Shown one piece after another: positions 1-6,347 of a DNA stretch of 8,313 nt. The position numbers and the translations under genes are program-made. This stretch comes from Clostridiaceae bacterium (GTDB lineage: Bacteria > Bacillota > Clostridia > DSM-8532): NCBI GenBank assembly GCA_012842645.1, contig DUSJ01000187.1:1-8313 (forward strand), read 5' to 3'. A model generated the notes under the pieces. The model did not search any database. It saw only the letters and a program-made list of their open reading frames with translations, and was not told the DNA's origin. The first letter of the stretch is position 1, and the number at the start of each line of letters is the position of its first letter.

Positions 1-33
1 ACCGCATGCTCTAGCCAACTGAGCTACGCCGCC
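1..33 (-). tRNA. tRNA gene, 5' part only (probably tRNA-Met)
   Basis: Read on the minus strand, this is the first 33 bases of a tRNA: a 7-base acceptor strand GGCGGCG, then TA, a D arm GCTC–loop–GAGC containing AGTTGG, one base, and the 5' anticodon strand TGCGG. The window edge cuts the gene just before the anticodon, so the amino acid is not visible. The acceptor, D-arm and TGCGG pattern resembles elongator tRNA-Met of Clostridia. That identity is inference from memory of the family; the tRNA call itself rests on the visible D-arm pairing. Confidence 0.85.
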
Positions 34-76
34 ATAATTATCGTAAAGCCACTCCTTAGCCGCGTGACGCTATTAC

Positions 77-105
77 ATAATAGCAAAGACACAATCCCCA
101 GTCAA
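77..105 (-). promoter_or_regulatory. Sigma-A type promoter of the tRNA gene
   Basis: On the minus strand, TTGACT (105–100) and TATTAT (82–77) are separated by exactly 17 bases, close to the housekeeping consensus. Transcription would start near position 70, about 37 bases before the mature tRNA 5' end. This fits a short leader removed by RNase P. Confidence 0.75.
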
Positions 106-146
106 GTGTTTTTTTTAAAAAACCCCCATGAACAGGGCCGATAGCC

Positions 147-176
147 TTGATAAATTTTTTCCAGATGTGATATCCT
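147..176 (+). promoter_or_regulatory. Possible promoter of the DUF6062 gene
   Basis: TTGATA (147–152) and TATCCT (171–176) are 18 bases apart, and an alternative -10 TATACA overlaps at 176–181. It sits about 45 bases before the ATG at 224, back to back with the tRNA promoter. The -10 match is only moderate, so this is a candidate. Confidence 0.4.
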
Positions 177-223
177 ATACACATTGGCAGGGGTTTTTTG
201 CTTAACCGGCCGGGGGGTGTATC

Positions 224-1003
224 ATGAAAGAAAGGATATATACCATACCAATCAATGAGGCTTTTGATCAGGACAGCGAATGTCCGCTCTGCATCTGTGA
301 AGCAAAACTCGAGAACGACGCCCTTGAGTATTATGTTGGTCCTGCCATGATGGAGCCCGATTGCAGGATCGAAACCAACAGGACCGGTTTTTGCGCGGAC
401 CATTTCTATAAGCTGTACAATCTCAGGAAGGACAGGCTGCCGCTTGCGCTGGTTATCGATACACACCTCACTGAGCAGATAAAGATTCTTGAAGGCATTT
501 ACAGGAAACATGAAAAAAGTTTGAAGAATCTAAGCGGAAAAGGAGCCCTGGAATCTCTGCCCGAGGCCATAAAGGGCAAAAACAGCGCTGCCGGCAGGGC
601 CATCGGGGAAATCCTCGATAAACTTAAAGAATTGAAAAAAACCTGCGCCGTATGCGATAAATTAGGCTCTAACATGGACAAGCTTATCGATAATACCCTT
701 TACCTGTACAGGAAAGAACCCGATTTCAGAAAAAAGTTCCTTAATTCGAAAGGATTTTGCCTGAAACACCTTGAGGCTCTCCTGGAAAAAGCCCGCGAAG
801 TGTTTTCACCGGCACTCCAGGCTGAACTGATGGTAAGCCTGTTTCCGCTGGAACTGAAAGAGCTCGGCAGGATACAGGATGAGGTTAATTATTTCACCAG
901 GATGTTCGATTACCGCAACGCGAACGCTGACTGGAAAAACTCCAGGGACGCAGTTCCCAGGAGCATAGAGAAAATAGCCGGGCCGCTGGGCCTGAAACGC
1001 TGA
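224..1003 (+). CDS. DUF6062 family protein (cysteine-rich, function unknown)
   Basis: A 259-residue soluble protein with no signal peptide or membrane segment. I recognise it as DUF6062, a family common in Clostridia with no established function. It has two similar Cys/His modules: CPLC (C20, C23) followed by GFCADH (C57, H60), then CAVC (C141, C144) followed by GFCLKH (C179, H182). Each module has a CxxC and a Cx2H, which suggests two metal (probably zinc) sites; metal binding is inference. The C-terminal stretch with DWKNSRDAVPRSIEKI (about 236–251) is a family hallmark. The start is the ATG with a G-rich ribosome site (GGGGGGTG) 4–5 bases upstream. The stop lies 34 bases before mazG with no terminator between, so the two genes are probably co-transcribed. 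Confidence 0.85.
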   Translation: MKERIYTIPINEAFDQDSECPLCICEAKLENDALEYYVGPAMMEPDCRIETNRTGFCADHFYKLYNLRKDRLPLALVIDTHLTEQIKILEGIYRKHEKSLKNLSGKGALESLPEAIKGKNSAAGRAIGEILDKLKELKKTCAVCDKLGSNMDKLIDNTLYLYRKEPDFRKKFLNSKGFCLKHLEALLEKAREVFSPALQAELMVSLFPLELKELGRIQDEVNYFTRMFDYRNANADWKNSRDAVPRSIEKIAGPLGLKR

Positions 1004-1037
1004 TACATAGCCGGTTACGATAAATAAGGAGGACAAC

Positions 1038-1856
1038 ATGAAGCAAAATAAATATACAATGCAGGAGCTTCTCGATATAATGTCCAGGCTGAGGGCTCCC
1101 GACGGCTGCCCATGGGACCGGGAACAGGATCACAAAAGCCTGAAACGTTACCTGATTGAAGAGGCATATGAAGTCCTTGAGGCGATAGACGAGGAGAATC
1201 CCGCAAAATTATGCGACGAACTGGGGGACCTGCTCCTGCAGGTCATATTCCATGCCCAGATAGCAAAGGAAAACGGGCAGTTCGACTTCGGGGATGTGGT
1301 TCACGGCGTCAGCGCCAAGATGATCAACCGCCACCGTCATGTGTTCGGGGATGAAGTTGCCGAGACACCTGACGACGTGATGGATATTTGGGAGAAGATA
1401 AAAAAGGAAGAGAAGGGCCTGAAGACCCAGACCCAGGTGCTGAAGGAGGTCCCGGGAAACCTGCCTGCGCTTATGAGGAGCTTCAAGGTCCAGCAGAAGG
1501 CCGCCCAGGTCGGGTTTGACTGGGATGACATAAGCGGCGCCATGGAAAAGATGAAAGAGGAAGTCAGGGAACTGGAGCAGGCGTATAAGGAAGGGAAGAC
1601 GTCCGAAATCGAGGAAGAGCTGGGTGACCTGCTGTTTGCCGTGGTAAACTTGTCAAGATTCCTGAACGTCCAGCCCGAGCTTGCGCTGACTGCTACCGTC
1701 AATAAATTCATACGCAGGTTTGAATATGTCGAGGCCGAGGCCGCCAGGCAGGGCAGGAAATTAAGCGACATGTCCCTCGGGGATATGGATGCCCTGTGGG
1801 ATGAAGCAAAATTGATAGAAAGAAAAGAGAAAGGTGAGGATCAGGTTGCGCATTGA
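1038..1856 (+). CDS. mazG: Nucleoside triphosphate pyrophosphohydrolase MazG
   Basis: MazG hydrolyses NTPs and dNTPs to the monophosphate and pyrophosphate, removing non-canonical nucleotides and, in some bacteria, affecting ppGpp levels. The 272 residues hold two MazG folds. The first has the signature LRAPDGCPWDREQ (18–30) and metal ligands EE..E (E41, E42, E45) with ELGD (E61, D64). The second has E174, E175, E178 and ELGD (E194, D197). Both halves keep the acidic motif. Length is like E. coli MazG (about 263). The Bacillus version (YabN) carries an extra N-terminal tetrapyrrole-methylase-like domain that is absent here. The start has a strong AAGGAGG site at 1026–1032. The 3' end overlaps rqcP by 11 bases. 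Confidence 0.96.
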   Translation: MKQNKYTMQELLDIMSRLRAPDGCPWDREQDHKSLKRYLIEEAYEVLEAIDEENPAKLCDELGDLLLQVIFHAQIAKENGQFDFGDVVHGVSAKMINRHRHVFGDEVAETPDDVMDIWEKIKKEEKGLKTQTQVLKEVPGNLPALMRSFKVQQKAAQVGFDWDDISGAMEKMKEEVRELEQAYKEGKTSEIEEELGDLLFAVVNLSRFLNVQPELALTATVNKFIRRFEYVEAEAARQGRKLSDMSLGDMDALWDEAKLIERKEKGEDQVAH

Positions 1857-2088
1857 CAAGTTCCTGAAGGTCAGCCGTATCATAAAAAGAAGGACATTGG
1901 CCAATGAGGCCTGTTCGAAAGAAAAAGTAACCATAAACGGCCGCGTCGCCAAACCCGGAAGCGAGGTCAAGGCGGGTGATATTGTGGAGATCCGGTTCGG
2001 GGAACATGTCACCCGGTTCCGGGTGCTCAGGGTGACCGAGCATGCAAAAAAGGAAGAAAGCGCGGAAATGTACGAGCTCCTGCAATAA
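1846..2088 (+). CDS. rqcP: S4-domain RNA-binding protein RqcP (YabO family)
   Basis: An 80-residue S4 RNA-binding protein. RqcP works with RqcH in ribosome-associated quality control, helping to add C-terminal Ala tails to chains stalled on 50S subunits (known from B. subtilis YabO). The S4 fold is clear: MRIDKFLKVSRIIKRRT at the start, VTINGRVAKPGSEVKAGDIVEI at 28–49, then a charged tail. I choose the TTG at 1846 because AGGTGA (1832–1837) lies 8 bases upstream and the family usually begins M-R-x-D-K-F. An in-frame GTG at 1834 would add four residues but has no good ribosome site. Overlap with mazG suggests translational coupling. Confidence 0.92.
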   Translation: MRIDKFLKVSRIIKRRTLANEACSKEKVTINGRVAKPGSEVKAGDIVEIRFGEHVTRFRVLRVTEHAKKEESAEMYELLQ

Positions 2089-2107
2089 AAAGCAGGAGCT
2101 TTATTTT
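2074..2107 (+). terminator. Intrinsic terminator overlapping the end of rqcP
   Basis: The 9-base arms AGCTCCTGC (2075–2083) and GCAGGAGCT (2092–2100) pair perfectly across an 8-base A-rich loop and are followed by TTATTTT. The left arm encodes the last residues of RqcP and the loop contains its TAA stop (2086–2088). The T tract is interrupted by one A, so termination may be partial. The hairpin separates mazG–rqcP from the sporulation genes yabP–yabQ. Confidence 0.75.
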
Positions 2108-2117
2108 GCCGATCCGG

Positions 2118-2147
2118 GTCATATAGCCCTTAGCTTGTGCATAAAAT
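2118..2147 (+). promoter_or_regulatory. Sigma-E type (mother-cell sporulation) promoter of yabP–yabQ
   Basis: TCATATA (2119–2125) matches the sigma-E -35 pattern KMATATT at six of seven positions. CATAAAAT (2140–2147) matches the -10 pattern CATACAMT at seven of eight. The gap is 14 bases, as expected for sigma-E. Transcription would start near 2154, about 50 bases before yabP. In B. subtilis yabP and yabQ are sigma-E-dependent, so sequence and knowledge agree. Confidence 0.7.
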
Positions 2148-2205
2148 TCAGGGGCGGAAACTATAAAGCCCGTGGATTTCTGGCCATTTTTAAGGAGGTG
2201 CTGAC

Positions 2206-2496
2206 ATGCCCGAGGAACGAAAGACATTTGAGCAGCGCGCGCAGAATATCATTCTCAAGGACAGAAGACGCCTTATGATATCAGGAGTAAGGCATGTGGA
2301 AAGCTTCAACGAGGAGTGCATAGTTCTTGATACCGAGCTTGGCATCCTGGTCGTAAGAGGCGCCGGTATGCATATAAACAAGCTCAACGTTGAAACTTCA
2401 GAACTTGATGTGGAAGGCGATATAGGGGCATGCGAATACCTGGACAGCAGCGGTCCGCAAAGAAAAGGGGGCTTCTTCTCGGGACTTTTCAGATAG
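2206..2496 (+). CDS. yabP: Sporulation protein YabP
   Basis: A 96-residue YabP-family protein, made in the mother cell during endospore formation. In B. subtilis the gene is under sigma-E; its molecular activity is not established. The body is predicted beta-rich (RRLMISGVRHVESFNEECIV at 21–40 and LGILVVRGAGMHINKLNVET at 45–64), which matches the YabP/YqfC domain. A Gly/Phe-rich tail (KGGFFSGLFR) ends the protein. The ribosome site AAGGAGGTG (2192–2200) is near perfect and 5 bases from the ATG. yabQ follows after 16 bases, so the two form a small operon behind the sigma-E-type promoter. Confidence 0.95.
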   Translation: MPEERKTFEQRAQNIILKDRRRLMISGVRHVESFNEECIVLDTELGILVVRGAGMHINKLNVETSELDVEGDIGACEYLDSSGPQRKGGFFSGLFR

Positions 2497-2512
2497 AGAG
2501 GCGGCTTAAGAT

Positions 2513-2989
2513 ATGCAGAACAGCGTGGTATATGAACTGACTGTGTTTGGCGGAGCGGGCGCTGCCGGTGCCATCATTGCCTTTCTCTATGACATGTTCA
2601 GGCTGAAGCGCCGGATCGTGAGGACCAGGACAGTCGTGGTTCATATTGAGGATATATTTTTTTGGTTTATCGCGGCAATAATACTGTTTTTTGCTTCCTA
2701 TGCGATAAGCAGCGGGGAAACGAGGGCATATTTCTACGCGGGCGCTTTCCTCGGAGCCCTTTTATACATGGGTTTGCTCAGCAGGCCCGTGTTATGGCTG
2801 CTTACCAGGGTGATTAAGATAATCGCCTGGCCGTTTTATAAGCTGCTGCAACTTCTGAAACCGGTTTTCACGAGGATTAGCCGCAGGGCCGGGAAACTGG
2901 CAGGAAAAGTCCGCAGCCGGCTGGCCCTGGGAGGCTACAGGCTAAAAGTGGATTTCTTAAGGCTCCGGAACGCATTTACCAAGAAGTAA
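2513..2989 (+). CDS. yabQ: Spore cortex biosynthesis membrane protein YabQ
   Basis: A 158-residue integral membrane protein of the YabQ family. In B. subtilis YabQ is needed for spore cortex formation and sits in the outer forespore membrane of the mother cell. Hydrophobic segments lie at about 8–28, 47–66, 74–90 and 92–108. The family features near FLYDMFRLKRR (24–34) and EDIFFWF (46–52) are present. The C-terminal 50 residues are strongly basic and probably cytoplasmic. It is somewhat shorter than Bacillus YabQ (about 210). A purine-rich site (AGAGAGGCGG) lies about 9 bases before the ATG. I see no terminator in the 130 bases before divIC. Confidence 0.93.
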   Translation: MQNSVVYELTVFGGAGAAGAIIAFLYDMFRLKRRIVRTRTVVVHIEDIFFWFIAAIILFFASYAISSGETRAYFYAGAFLGALLYMGLLSRPVLWLLTRVIKIIAWPFYKLLQLLKPVFTRISRRAGKLAGKVRSRLALGGYRLKVDFLRLRNAFTKK

Positions 2990-3077
2990 CCGTCATAGAG
3001 ACAATCTGAACAATTGCACAGTTGGCAGAGTTTCGCACAGTCCATCCCCTTGACAATGTTTCAAATATGCCGATATA

Positions 3078-3086
3078 TGGTATAAT
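3078..3086 (+). promoter_or_regulatory. Extended -10 promoter of divIC
   Basis: TG-G-TATAAT (3078–3086) is a perfect extended -10 element about 36 bases before the divIC start. The -35 position at the right distance (about 3058–3063, GTTTCA) is poor, as extended -10 promoters tolerate. A perfect TTGACA at 3050–3055 is 25 bases away and cannot serve this -10; it could pair with a weak TATATG at 3074–3079 (18-base spacing). This gives divIC vegetative expression independent of the sporulation genes upstream. Confidence 0.65.
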
Positions 3087-3121
3087 ATAAACACGATATT
3101 TTTGCAAAAGATAAAGGATTG

Positions 3122-3409
3122 ATGAAAGTGGCGGTACAGAAGAAAAAATGCTGGTGGCTGGTCCCGCTGATGGCGGTGGTCCTTATATACGCGGCTATAA
3201 CTTTTGCCGCCCAGTCAAACAACTTGTACGAAATAAACCTTGAAATAAAACAGCTGGAAGAAAAGATCGCAAGAGAAGAAGAGGTGAAGCAGGAGCTTCT
3301 CAAGATGAGGGATGAGATCTCCAGCGATGAAAGCATTGAGAAGATTGCCCGGGAAAAGCTGGGCATGGTCAAAGACGGAGAACGTGTTTTCGTGGACATA
3401 AACAAATAG
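3122..3409 (+). CDS. divIC: Cell division protein DivIC (septum formation initiator family)
   Basis: A 95-residue bitopic membrane protein of the DivIC/FtsB family, which joins FtsL and DivIB/FtsQ at the division septum. The order is a short basic cytoplasmic tail (KKK at 7–9), one transmembrane helix (about 11–30), an extracytoplasmic coiled coil (about 33–66, rich in E/K/L), then SIEKIAREKLGMVKDGERVF (71–90), the conserved Pfam DivIC motif. Start choice is not certain: AAAGGA (3113–3118) is only 3 bases from the ATG at 3122 but 9 bases from an in-frame GTG at 3128. Its place after mazG–rqcP–yabP–yabQ matches Bacillus. The stop is merged into a terminator. Confidence 0.93.
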   Translation: MKVAVQKKKCWWLVPLMAVVLIYAAITFAAQSNNLYEINLEIKQLEEKIAREEEVKQELLKMRDEISSDESIEKIAREKLGMVKDGERVFVDINK

Positions 3410-3433
3410 CCCGCTTGCTGAGCGGGCTTTTTT
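3409..3433 (+). terminator. Intrinsic terminator of divIC
   Basis: GCCCGCT (3409–3415) pairs with AGCGGGC (3421–3427) around a 5-base loop, followed by six T and a G. The stem begins in the last base of the divIC stop codon. On the minus strand the following sequence is only moderately T-rich, so it may also act weakly for ldh. Confidence 0.9.
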
Positions 3434-3458
3434 GATCCTTCCCGGGGAAGGATCTTTT
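3434..3458 (+). terminator. Second hairpin between divIC and ldh
   Basis: Directly after the first terminator, GATCCTTCC (3434–3442) and GGAAGGATC (3446–3454) form a perfect 9-base stem with a CGG loop and then TTTT. It looks like a back-up terminator for rightward transcription between two convergent genes. The ldh stop codon lies within three bases of it. Read leftward it could also stabilise the ldh mRNA 3' end. Confidence 0.65.
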
Positions 3459-4414
3459 CATATTTTCAGCTCTCTGATTATTTCCTTCAGCGAATCGGCG
3501 GATTTCCTCAGGAGCTTCAGCTCTTCGTCCGTAAGGGGGACTTCCAGCACATTGTTTATGCCATTCCTGTCCACTATGGTGGGCACACTGAGGGCTACGT
3601 CGGAAATTCCGTATTGTCCCTGGAGTATGCTCGAAACGGTCAGGATGGAATGCTCGTCGCGCATGATGGCTTCCACGATTCTCTCCACTGCAAGGGCAAC
3701 GGCATAGTAAGTTGCGCCTTTTGCCTCGATGATCTGGTATGCCGCGTTCCTTACCTCGTCAAATATCTGGTCCCGGTTCGTTCTGCCATTGCAGCCTTTG
3801 CATGTGGCGCAGAAAACGTCCATGGGCATACCGGCAATGGTGGTCAGGCTCCATGCGGGAAGTTCCGTATCCCCGTGCTCGCCGAGAATATAACCGTGCA
3901 CATTGCGTGCGTCGACTCCTACATGCTCTCCGATCAGGTACTTGAAACGGGCTGTGTCCAGGACGGTACCGGACCCCAGAACACGGTTGATAGGAAATCC
4001 CGAGAGCTTCCATGTGACATAGGTGAGTATGTCCACGGGATTTGTCACGACCAGCAGCAGAGTGTTATCCGGGCTATTGTACTTTACTACCTGCGATATT
4101 ATATCCCTGAAGATGGCCGTATTTTTATGGACCAGGTCTATGCGGGTCTCGCCCGGTTTCTGGTTGGCACCGGCGGTAATGATAACAAGATCCGAATCCC
4201 TGCTGTCCTCATATGTTCCCTGGTATATCCTGGTTGGCTTGGCAAAGGGCAGCCCGTGGTTCAGGTCCATAGCCTCGCCTTTGGCCTTGGTAACGTTGAC
4301 ATCTATGAGAACAAGCTCGGAAAACAAGCCGTTGAGCATAAGAGTATATGCGGTTGTCGAGCCCACGAAGCCCGTGCCGATTATCGATATCTTGTTTATG
4401 TCTTTTTTCATCAT
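3458..4414 (-). CDS. ldh: L-lactate dehydrogenase
   Basis: NAD-dependent L-LDH, interconverting pyruvate and L-lactate and so reoxidising NADH in fermentation. 318 residues, normal length. Visible: the dinucleotide-binding GTGFVGS (13–19), Asp38 at the end of strand 2 (NAD rather than NADP), the mobile-loop [11 protein letters not shown] with Gln85 (LDH rather than malate dehydrogenase) and Arg91, LDTAR with Asp153 and Arg156 (substrate binding), [10 protein letters not shown] with catalytic His180, and Thr235. The start is the first ATG of a pair, 4 bases after AAGGATGTGAT, nearly the full anti-16S complement; a GTG nine bases upstream overlaps that site. A C-x2-C-x2-C cluster (202, 205, 208) sits in a variable region. 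It is convergent with divIC and follows glnS but is separated from it by a terminator. I see no convincing promoter in the short gap. Confidence 0.95.
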   Translation of the reverse strand: MMKKDINKISIIGTGFVGSTTAYTLMLNGLFSELVLIDVNVTKAKGEAMDLNHGLPFAKPTRIYQGTYEDSRDSDLVIITAGANQKPGETRIDLVHKNTAIFRDIISQVVKYNSPDNTLLLVVTNPVDILTYVTWKLSGFPINRVLGSGTVLDTARFKYLIGEHVGVDARNVHGYILGEHGDTELPAWSLTTIAGMPMDVFCATCKGCNGRTNRDQIFDEVRNAAYQIIEAKGATYYAVALAVERIVEAIMRDEHSILTVSSILQGQYGISDVALSVPTIVDRNGINNVLEVPLTDEELKLLRKSADSLKEIIRELKI

Positions 4415-4438
4415 TTCTATCACATCCTTCCGGATTAT

Positions 4439-4451
4439 TATGTATTACATA
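4439..4451. repeat. Short perfect inverted repeat in the ldh leader
   Basis: TATGT (4439–4443) and ACATA (4447–4451) flank ATT. This forms a 13-base symmetric site in the AT-rich leader about 25 bases before the ldh start. It could be a repressor site, but such AT-rich short repeats are also common by chance. Confidence 0.3.
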
Positions 4452-4496
4452 TTATTACCACCTTTTGCTTAAAAAAAATCACGGTTTGAGGACAAG

Positions 4497-4526
4497 AAAA
4501 AAGAGGCCGTCTCATAAACAGCCTCT
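4497..4526 (-). terminator. Intrinsic terminator of glnS
   Basis: On the minus strand, AGAGGCTGT and ACGGCCTCT (positions 4526–4518 and 4510–4502) form a 9-pair stem with one G·U, a 7-base loop and a run of six T including the end of the stem. It begins 15 bases after the glnS stop and separates glnS from ldh. There is no T run on the other strand, so it works leftward only. Confidence 0.85.
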
Positions 4527-4541
4527 TCCTGATCTTTACGG

Positions 4542-6227
4542 TTATTCTTTTTGGGCGATCTTTGCCCATGTGTCTTTAAGTCCCACTATCTTGTTGAATA
4601 CGAGAGCCCCGGGCCTGCTGTCCCTGGTATCGACGCAGAAATAGCCCATCCTGAGGAACTGGTACCTGCTTCCCGGTTCGGCGTTTTCCAGTGAAGGCTC
4701 CAGTTTGCTGTTCTTAAGCACTACCAGGGAATCGGGATTCAGGTTGTCCTTATAGTCCCCGCCCTCGGGAACATCCTCGGGATTTTCCGCCCTGAACAGC
4801 ATGTCATAAAGCCGGACCTCTGCGTCTATGGCGTGTTTGGCCGAAACCCAGTGGATCGTGCCCTTGACCTTGCGGCCGTCGGGAGATTCCCCGCCCCTCG
4901 AAGCAGGGTCGTATGTGGCTCTTACCAGTGTGACGTTTCCGTTTTCATCGGTTTCGTAACCGGTGCACTTTATAAAGTATGCGTTCTTCAGACGGACTTC
5001 GCCGCCCGGCTTCAGCCTGAAATACTTGGACGGCGGATCGATCATGAAGTCATCCTGCTCAATGTATATCTCCCTTGAGAATGGCACTTTGCGGGTGCCC
5101 CTTTCAGGCATTTCCGGGTTAATCTCCACATCGAACTCCTCGGTTTGATCTTCGGGGTAGTTCTCTATGATCACCTTTAAAGGCCTCAATACGCACATGA
5201 CGCGATCAGCCGTTTTATTAAGCTCTTCCCTGACACAGTGCTCCAGGAGTCCCCAGTCGGCTATACTGTTCGTTCTTGAAACGCCTACAAGCTCGATGAA
5301 CCTCTTGATGGAACCGGGAGTAAACCCGCGGCGTCTCAGGCCGCAGAGGGTAGGCATCCTCGGGTCATCCCAGCCTGATACATAACCCTGTTCCACGAGT
5401 TCCCTGAGCTTTCTCTTGCTCATGACCGTGTAGTTGACATTCAGCCTGGCGAATTCATACTGGCGCGGCGGATTCTCGATCTCGCATTTTTCAAGCACCC
5501 AGTCGTATAAAGGCCTGTGGTCGGCATACTCGATGGAGCATAAAGAATGGGTGATTCCTTCGATGGCGTCCTGCAGGGGGTGCGCAAAGTCATACATGGG
5601 GTATATGCACCACTTGTCACCGGTACGGTGATGGCGCTCTTTCTTTATGCGGTAAATAACGGGATCGCGCATGTTGATATTGGGCGAAGCCATGTCTATC
5701 TTAGCTCTCAGCACCTTTTCGCCGCTCTCGAATTCCCCGTTTTTCATCCTTTCAAAGAGGTTTAGGTTCTCTTCGATGCTCCTGTTGCGCCAGGGACTTT
5801 CCTTACCCGGCTCGGTGAGGGTCCCGCGGTATTCGCGGATCTGTTCCTGGCTAAGGTCGTCAACATAGGCCAGCCCTTTCTTGATGAGCTTCACGGCATA
5901 TTCATATATCTGGTCGCTGTAGTCCGAGCCGTAGTAGATACGGTCGCCCACATCGAAGCCCATCCATTTGATGTCCTCGATTATGGCATCGACATATTCG
6001 ACGTCCTCCTTTGACGGGTTCGTGTCGTCAAAGCGCAGGTTGCATTTTCCGCCATACTTCATGGCTATGCCGAAATCTATGCACATAGCCTTGGTATGGC
6101 CTATATGAAGATAGCCGTTCGGTTCGGGCGGAAACCTTGTGCGTATTTCCTTCACCCTGCCGGTGCGCAGATCTTCTTCAACGATCTCTTCTATAAAATT
6201 CTTCTGCTTCTTTTCCATTTCTTCCAT
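4542..6227 (-). CDS. glnS: Glutaminyl-tRNA synthetase
   Basis: A class I aminoacyl-tRNA synthetase that charges tRNA-Gln directly with glutamine in the cytoplasm. The 561 residues match E. coli GlnRS (about 554). Motifs: [14 protein letters not shown] (31–44, the HIGH box, with the P-P-E-P-N-G that separates GlnRS and GluRS types), RFDDTNP (65–71), [14 protein letters not shown] (207–220), and VMSKRKL (268–274, the KMSKS box). The C-terminal half is the two-barrel anticodon-binding region, with [12 protein letters not shown] and [20 protein letters not shown] being typical of GlnRS. The start is ATG 6227 after GGTGA; a second in-frame ATG at 6218 is possible. It is a single-gene unit with its own promoter and terminator. 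Confidence 0.96.
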   Translation of the reverse strand: MEEMEKKQKNFIEEIVEEDLRTGRVKEIRTRFPPEPNGYLHIGHTKAMCIDFGIAMKYGGKCNLRFDDTNPSKEDVEYVDAIIEDIKWMGFDVGDRIYYGSDYSDQIYEYAVKLIKKGLAYVDDLSQEQIREYRGTLTEPGKESPWRNRSIEENLNLFERMKNGEFESGEKVLRAKIDMASPNINMRDPVIYRIKKERHHRTGDKWCIYPMYDFAHPLQDAIEGITHSLCSIEYADHRPLYDWVLEKCEIENPPRQYEFARLNVNYTVMSKRKLRELVEQGYVSGWDDPRMPTLCGLRRRGFTPGSIKRFIELVGVSRTNSIADWGLLEHCVREELNKTADRVMCVLRPLKVIIENYPEDQTEEFDVEINPEMPERGTRKVPFSREIYIEQDDFMIDPPSKYFRLKPGGEVRLKNAYFIKCTGYETDENGNVTLVRATYDPASRGGESPDGRKVKGTIHWVSAKHAIDAEVRLYDMLFRAENPEDVPEGGDYKDNLNPDSLVVLKNSKLEPSLENAEPGSRYQFLRMGYFCVDTRDSRPGALVFNKIVGLKDTWAKIAQKE

Positions 6228-6288
6228 CGTGTCACCGTACCCTTCAGCTGATACTTACCATATTTTATCGGTCATTTTTGTGACTATT

Positions 6289-6317
6289 ATTATATGCCAT
6301 AGGCATGGCAAAGTAAA
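6289..6317 (-). promoter_or_regulatory. Sigma-A promoter of glnS with a palindromic spacer
   Basis: On the minus strand, TTTACT (6317–6312) and a perfect TATAAT (6294–6289) are exactly 17 bases apart. The spacer contains the inverted repeat TGCCAT-AGGC-ATGGCA (6295–6310), placed where a repressor or regulator could block RNA polymerase. The transcript would start near 6282, giving a leader of about 55 bases. Confidence 0.8.
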
Positions 6318-6320
6318 CAT

Positions 6321-6347
6321 GAGATCCTTAGCTTCGCTCAGGATGAC
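6321..6347 (-). repeat. VILSEAKDL-type REP-like intergenic repeat
   Basis: Read on the minus strand, 27 bases would translate as V-I-L-S-E-A-K-D-L. This is the well-known spurious peptide produced by a dispersed palindromic repeat in many bacterial genomes. The DNA folds as ATCCT-T-AGC / TTC / GCT-C-AGGAT (6324–6344), with one mismatch. It ends three bases before the glnS -35 box. Not coding. Only one copy lies in the window, so the repeat status rests on recognition of the sequence. Confidence 0.7.

Noticed and set aside
112..140. Possible terminator between the tRNA and DUF6062 promoters (G/C run followed by T run on the minus strand)
   Set aside because: Only three clean pairs form and no gene lies upstream of it on that strand within the window.
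2042..2278. Plus-strand frame of 78 codons spanning the rqcP end and yabP start
   Set aside because: It crosses a terminator and a promoter and overlaps two recognised genes in other frames.
3050..3086. Perfect TTGACA with perfect TATAAT before divIC as one promoter
   Set aside because: The spacing is 25 bases, too long for sigma-A. The TATAAT works better as an extended -10 element by itself.
3614..4489. A long open frame (291 codons) on the plus strand opposite ldh
   Set aside because: It is antisense to a clear LDH with all catalytic motifs, has no recognisable domain or ribosome site, and arises from codon bias on the other strand.
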